Shown here piece by piece: positions 58,263-64,000 of a DNA stretch of 64,000 nucleotides; position 1 is the first letter of the stretch, and every line of letters begins with the position of its first letter. The DNA lies in assembly GCA_030248195.1 (NCBI GenBank), contig JASAND010028116.1, forward strand, positions 62,001-126,000, read 5' to 3'. Source of the DNA: Trissonchulus latispiculum (lineage: Eukaryota; Nematoda; Enoplea; Enoplida; Ironidae). A model generated the notes under the pieces. It saw nothing but the letters and a program-made list of their open reading frames with translations. It did not search any database and was not told the origin of the DNA. A program made the position numbers and the translations under genes.

Positions 58263-61200
58263 AAATTAATACACGGAAACGCAAGCTGCTGTTTGGCCTC
58301 TTTTCCTCATATTCCAAATCGCACTGTGTTATAGCTCGTAATTTCCGGAGAAGCAGACAAAGTAATTAAAAACTAATGCAATCCAAATTTACTATATAAG
58401 ATATGTAAGAATAAATGTGTGTGTAAATGAGCGACATCCGTTGTCTAAATGATTTTCATCGTGGGCATCCCCTCAAGATGAGTATGTTGAAAATACTATA
58501 CTACTAAAAATACTACTAAAAAATAATATCTCAATAGACAATGTCATGATAAAGCACATCATTATAAAAATTTGTCAACTCAAGCAAAATTATCACTACC
58601 AATGAGTTTGATCTGTTGAGCTTAGGCTGGATCGTCTGACATCCGAGGCACCGCACAATCCGCTTTTTGGCATTAAATTTCGCACTGCAATAGAAAATGA
58701 AGAAAGATCCGGAAATGACTAGCCAACCTGTAGAGTTTGCCACCGGCCGATTTTAACCCGCCGACATGGAGCATCCAATTGAGGTTGGCCGGTTTGGCAT
58801 GGGTAGTCAACTGTGAACGTGCCTGATCTGTGCAGTCTTTTTGTTGATATTTTTGTTGTTTTTCTTGTTCGGCTTCCCCTACTGGCTCATTTATGTTTAT
58901 TTTGTTTATTTATTTCTGTTTATGTTTTGCGTCTTATATAGCATATTTGCCTCAAGCAGAAATACAAAAGTATATTCTGACTTGGAAATGGAATCTCGAC
59001 TCTGTCTGGGAGAAAACAAAAACTAAAGGCCTGGTTGGTCGGCGAAGCTGGACAAGCATGTCAGGCCGACTGGCTTGGAAAAATACTTACATGCCGTTCT
59101 GCTTCTTTCTTTCTAGCTTTCTAGGCTAGAGACAACCACTGTTTGTTGCCAAACAGTCCATGAAGCACATTGTAAACAGGAAAGTTGTAGCTTTTTCGGT
59201 TAGTGTTAGTTCACAAATTGATTTTGCTGCACTGACTACAATATACGGCTCAGAAATACAGCGATACTGATATTACTCTCCTTGGTTGGATGTTCAAAAA
59301 GTACGATACAATCCAAGCAGAAGTAATAATCCAGTGCAACTTGTGAAATGTTATCTAGTTCGTAAGAGCTGAAAGTGCACACAAATATTTACCAATAGTC
59401 CAGCATGGTGCCCCTTCTTGTGTCCGTACGGACCAGGCGTAAATAAAACAAAGGAGGTTTCGCACTTTTTGATAAATTTGACGATTTGCCGACTTAAAAT
59501 TTCAAAACTTGAGGTAGATTGGAAAAGATCCTGTGCTTTGAGAAGTCCCAGCTACTGAAGCTTTATTACAGTCAGATAATTTATAGAACACTTGTTTGTT
59601 AATTAATGTTTGTTTGTTAATTAAAGAACACAAATTTGTTAATGTTATTCAGAGTTTATTTAATAGGATTTTTTCTGCTTGCCCATAATTGGCTTGGTCG
59701 GTCTGTGTGTGCAGACATTCTTTCTGGCTTGTTTAAATTATCGGGCTGACACCACCGATGTATCTGTAGAAGTATGTTGTATAGCTTAGAAAGCTTAATA
59801 ACTGATAATATTACAAGTATATGCTGATTTTGAAGCTGAATTCAACTTCATTATCATAATCAAACTATACTCCAAGGAAAATTGTGAAATGTTAATAACG
59901 GTGTAAACGTTGGAAATACCCCTAAATATTTACAATTAAGAATGTGTTGTGTTTTCGAGCTTTAGAACGTAGGCATAGCTTCACTTCGGCATTGACAAAC
60001 GTCACTCTGCGAATTTTCATTCTGCAGGAAATCTCTCGAATTTTTTGAGGACTCAGTTTTGCCAAAATAATTTGTAGTTGTTCTTGTTCTAAAGCTCGAA
60101 GCAGGCAAATGATTCGCTAACAACACTGCTAGTGTTTTCGAGCTTAAACACATAAAAGTAGAGCGAGTGAGTATACTAGGTACTGATTAGCGAGGGGGTC
60201 AATAGGGTCTGGTTTGTGGGGGGGGGGGTTGACGAGCCGAGAATATGTTTTGCTCTGCTAACATAGACTGTGCTTGGGCACAGTCTTATATTATATACTC
60301 TTGCTTAAACAAATAGGCGTGGGCAAAATGTGCAATGGGACTATGTGTCCATCAAGTATAAATAAAACATTGTCTTCAATATTTTCCGTTATGCGTCTTT
60401 CAAATAACTCCTTTTGGGCTGATAAAGAGTTTAGGAGAATCCGTGCCAACAGCGGACCAACATACTGTGAAAGGACGTTAAAGGAACAGCATACATTCTA
60501 ACTGAGTTTTTGAGAAAGTAAGTTAGCACGAGCATACTTTCTTAGAATGTAAGTTGGCAGTTGGCACAGTTTCACAGAAAGGACGTTGATTGATCAGTAT
60601 ACTTTCACAGAAAGTACATTCGTTAGTGTAGCAACAAACGCAAATCAACTTAAATTCTCGTTAGCCATATTCTATTTGAAAATGCGCGTAAATACACGAA
60701 ACAACTGGTAACATCATTTTTATTAAGTATTTGGCTGAGCAAATACTTCAGAAACAATAGTAAAACATTAATTAAATTAATTAATTAAATTCAAGGAGCA
60801 CTTTAGTTTTACACACAACACGACTAATATTTCGTCTTTGTTAAATAGACAATGCTAAATAACCAGTTTCTAATTTTCTTTGGATCTAATCTAATTTTGC
60901 TTTGGATATGATCCCCATAAACTAATTGCGACATTCCAATTTCAATTTCCAATAAACGCCATACAAAGATTCTAGATTCCTTCCGAGTCAACACAGATTT
61001 TAAATAGATTCACACTAAAAGGTCGCACACGAATAAAAGAGCAAATTCAAATCAGTGTTTTAGGACGAGGTAAAAACATACTAGTGTTATCAATAGTTTA
61101 GACTTAGTGCACAGCAGCTAGGATTGCTCCGTTAGCAAATTTGCATGGCCGGGGCCAGTCCAGACTGCGGATCCGATCCGGGGCCGGCCTCAAGTACCGC

Positions 61201-62570
61201 CCCGTTACACGGCCTCGATGGTCCCAAAGGCCTTGGCGGCCCAGATTCCATTTCACAGTCTCTTGCTTACCATCTGCAAGTATATTGGCAGTATACCATA
61301 TACTTGATGCTTCATCCGTATAACGATTTTAAGACTTTATATTCGAATCCGTTGATCGTGATAACTATTGTTGATATAGCTTGCACATACACTAATGCTA
61401 ACATCCAGTTATAGCTATCAATAGCAATCAATAATCATTATGTTTTGGCATTTGATGTTTGCGCTTAAACTATGTAATTTACAGTTAATACTTTATGAAT
61501 TGCGTACACTTTCAAATTCATTTTCGAGCGCTTTTCATTTGGCTTTTTTGATGACGCTAATTTATTTCCAGTCAATAAACAATATTGATACTACAGCGAT
61601 AAAAATTAATGCATCTCTAATAAAGTTCATATGCTTCATCGGTAAACGACCAAGTCTGCGCAAGTTAGCTGTAGAAATCAAAAGTTCTGGCTTACTTTAC
61701 TAATTACTTTGTCATTCACTTTGAGGCTGTACTCTCTATATCTTGAATGACGGATTGATTGACTGATTTCATCTAGATTTTTGAGACATTTCCTGAACCT
61801 TTACGTGTTTGATTTGCAGATGTCGCTTGCTGAAGAGAAATTCGACTCGTCTTATCTACGGCAGGAAGGGCGTATGATATAAAAGGAAGAGATCGGTATC
61901 TCCTGATGATGGTCGTGGGAACTAGCGACAGAAGGCCAACTTGCCCAATCCTGTCTTCTCTAAATGGGAAATCAACGTGGATGGAGTGTCCAGCATTAAA
62001 CTCTCGAAAAATAAAGATGCAATTCGTCAGATCTCCCAAGATCTAGTGGAAGTGGATCTTAATTTGAACTAGGAAAGTGTTCGTTTGGTAGATGAAAAAG
62101 ACATTTTTCTGTGTGTACTATTCTTAGTAAAAGCAAAAGCATAAAGGGTCCTTGTCTTGTCCTGACTAGGGAACTCAGCAACAGTGTGTGAGGGTCAGAC
62201 GTTAGCGAACAGAGCATAGTTTTTGCTCTGATAGCAGAGAGGGCCATACTCTTACTTACGAGTCGTACTATTGCTTAGAGTAAATGTGTCATTGAGAATA
62301 GTTTATATTAACGTCTGACCAGAATTGTTTTCTTTAAATCTCAAAAACGTTTCAAGATAGCTACCGTAAAGTATATATTTTCTGAACCGGACTAATGACA
62401 TCTTTCTTTTCTTGAAAAATTTTTTGAAATTTCCCTTGCGATTTCAAAGGGCGCCGCTTTTATATGTACAGAAAGATTGGTACACAGTGCTACCGCGATT
62501 TTTCCAGGAAAATTTGCCCCTTAACTGAAAGACCTACACACGAAATTTAAACTTTTTGGTTGAAAATTGC
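58256..62570. repeat. Giant palindrome, right arm
   Basis: 4315-base inverse copy of the left arm, from ATAACGGAAATTAATACACG to TGAAAATTGC. Substitutions and small gaps relative to the left arm show that the two have diverged. Confidence 0.93.
62190..62275. mobile_element. F1-like subterminal segment in the right arm
   Basis: Mirror of 54010-54110: CGTTAGCGAACAGAGCATAG, TTTTTGCTCTGATAGCAGAG and CCATACTCTTA. Confidence 0.7.
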
Positions 62571-63275
62571 GTGAGTTATTTCATTTTTTGATTTTCAAAA
62601 TCCTTTGATCTTTGCCGCTTTTTCGACTTTGACTGGCCACTACTCGTGACTCGCTCAGTGGAAAACTTTTTCAATTAGATTTTCAGGACCGCTTAGGCGT
62701 CAGCTTTGACCTAATATATGTGGTATTTCAAAATTTGTAAGTAGATTTTTTCGAAAAATACCATTTTTGACCCAAAATTTCGCCTTAGCGATTCTAGCAA
62801 AATTGAGTAAAAGTAGCATAATCATAAAGCTCAATCTGAGGTGAATACAACGATATAAAGCTTGTGTGGCTACGTCTTATACAAAACGCATTGAACCCTA
62901 CTTTTGGTGGCGAATCTTCCCCTCTCAGTTGCGTTCACTATTTTTGGCTTGTACACCAAAAGCAATTATTCTGCTCAAACTTTAAGAATAACATTGGTCT
63001 ACTTGTATAAGGAAAAGTCAGCACTAGTCGGTTAAGTATTTCGCGTTTTATTATTGAGAAGCATCATTGGGAAGCAGTGGTGCCATTACATTCCCATTGA
63101 AAACTATGTGGCAAATATCATATATTGTGTAACGATACTTGCTTGCATCTTTGCCCATTCCAGGACCCGTTTTGGCAGATAAAACCTTCCTTGTATTTTT
63201 GCTGCAAAAAGAACTTTTGTCCATGTAGGCACAGTCCGTACCATTGTTAAAACCAAACTAAACAGTCTACTTCCA
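62571..63275. other. Unique flank right of the palindrome
   Basis: No gene or repeat recognised. Confidence 0.35.
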
Positions 63276-63280
63276 TTTTC

Positions 63281-63390
63281 GGAATTTGCATCTTGTTGAG
63301 ACAGTGGAAGGATTAGCAGTATTTCGTTCGACCGCCAATTCCCATCAGGTTCTGGAAGTCAAGCTGGCTCGCTTTCTACAGGTTAAGTCA
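63281..63390 (+). other. Segment resembling the later exon start
   Basis: TTTGCATCTTGTTGAGACAG, then AGCAGTATTTCGTTCGA, aligns to TTTTGCATCTTGTTTAGGCA and AGCAGCATTTCTCTTGA at 63795. It may be an older copy of the exon border below. The reading frame closes after 28 codons. Confidence 0.35.
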
Positions 63391-63810
63391 GTTGACTGGA
63401 GAAACAAAGAAATTTAGTGTGAATACACAGTATTAATATCAATTAAAGAAGGTTTAAGGAGAAAATAACGTTTATTCGGTGGAAACAGCACATGTTTCGG
63501 TAAATATTTCCAAAAAGAAAAAGTGATAAAATAAAAAAATGGCACAAAGTGATACTGCCACCTTTCATCCAGATGGAAGCCCCTTGAACGTTTCATACCA
63601 AAGTTTCTTTCATGTTGCGCTGACTAAAGAAATCTATTCTAAGATTAAATCAGATACGTACCGCATAGAGAATGTTCAAAGCAAGTACTATATGATATAG
63701 CAAGCACTTAGTAGTGTTAATTAGAGTCAACCAGTATTGATGAAGAAAAAGTATTGCTGCTTTAATTATTTCTAATTATTTGTATTAACTGAATTTTGCA
63801 TCTTGTTTAG

Positions 63811-63971
63811 GCAGTGTGGCGAGCAGCATTTCTCTTGAGGAAACCATTCGCGTTCTATGTGCGACGCCAGAAATTTCAAGTTATCATGCAAGTTATATCC
63901 TGATGACACGACGGTACCGAGTTGACACCTACCAGGAACTTATTTGCGGAGGGCACGAGGCTCTCATTTAG
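63811..63971 (+). CDS. Terminal exon-like segment, unknown protein
   Basis: After the acceptor CATCTTGTTTAG a 52-codon frame runs to TAG: SISLEETIRVLCATPEISSY, then HASYILMTRRYRVDTYQELI. Balanced composition and helical pattern support coding. The family is not recognised and the upstream exons are not identified. Confidence 0.4.
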
Positions 63972-63979
63972 GGATGGTG

Positions 63980-64000
63980 CAACCGTTAGCGAACAGAGCA
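63980..64000. mobile_element. Edge of another F1-like sequence
   Basis: CCGTTAGCGAACAGAGCA at the window end matches the right inner box of F1 elements (compare about 62195). The rest lies outside the window. Confidence 0.6.

Larger units (their letters stand above)
56006..60302. mobile_element. F1-ended macro-foldback inside the palindrome
   Basis: The left end CAAGAGTATATAATATAAGA (56006) and its inverse (ending 60302) are typical F1 ends. Next come GTTAGCAGAGCA, C-runs with CTAATCAGTACCTAGT, CACTCGCTCT and AAGCTCGAAAACAC, as in F1 element c. Instead of closing after 200 bases, the arms continue for 2 kb each to the centre at 58154. The flanking bases are themselves palindromic, so a target duplication cannot be judged. 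Confidence 0.72.

Noticed and set aside
57179..59129. Mirror-image 78-codon frames in both palindrome arms, with a hydrophobic start.
   Set aside because: Conservation is explained by the inverted duplication; there is no recognisable motif and no independent sign of selection.
53714..62570. Possibility that the palindrome is a pure assembly error.
   Set aside because: Not fully excluded, but scattered substitutions, small indels and an asymmetric F1-bearing centre argue against a simple duplicated contig; a joined-haplotype error remains possible and is noted in the finding.

Overview
The window is eukaryotic and most likely from an invertebrate animal. It is AT-rich, coding sequence is sparse, several short open segments are framed by AG and GT splice signals, and the one recognisable receptor family is a divergent animal ionotropic glutamate-receptor-like type that is also known from nematodes. 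I cannot name the species. Well over half of the window is repeats and mobile elements, many of them inverted-repeat (foldback) elements. Nothing looks bacterial: there are no operons, no CRISPR array and no complete RNA gene.

Layout. 0.8-2.1 kb: an ionotropic-receptor-like gene on the minus strand; a truncated paralogue lies at 14.4-15.5 kb. 3.6-5.3 kb: two poly(C)/poly(G) foldback elements (called F1 here). 7.2-8.05 kb: one LTR plus a broken Ty3/gypsy-type gag. 8.2-14.1 kb: a gene-free stretch packed with short perfect hairpins, several sharing a (G)TAACAA loop. 15.9-17.0 kb: a foldback element with satellite-like arms. 17.1-19.6 kb: dispersed repeats with a third F1 element. 19.6-22.0 kb: a hairpin-rich leader and a broken gag-like reading frame. 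22-25.7 kb: decayed G/C-run-rich repeats with one clear 405-bp MITE. 26.1-27.1 kb: a hAT-like repeat copy. 27.7-28.1 kb: the fourth F1. 29.0-29.7 kb: the best single-exon gene, a secreted and probably membrane-anchored coiled-coil protein. 30-38.5 kb: a (TA)n tract and further foldback and MITE families. 39.5-43.9 kb: a hAT-like element nested with a 158-bp MITE, a TTAAGG-ended element and a CR1/jockey-type reverse transcriptase remnant. 45.8-52.5 kb: an island of exon-like segments plus a SprT/Spartan-like metalloprotease remnant. 53.7-62.6 kb: an 8.86-kb imperfect palindrome. 63.3-64 kb: possible exons, then the edge of another F1-like sequence.

The most interesting system is the F1 family. 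Five intact insertions each have a perfect 7-bp target duplication with a shared preference (A then C/T at positions 6 and 7). F1 half-elements also sit at three levels inside the giant palindrome, including its centre, which suggests that this family can seed or capture long palindromes. A second unusual signal is the cloud of small hairpins with different stems but one conserved loop. The protein-coding genes show no evident common pathway.
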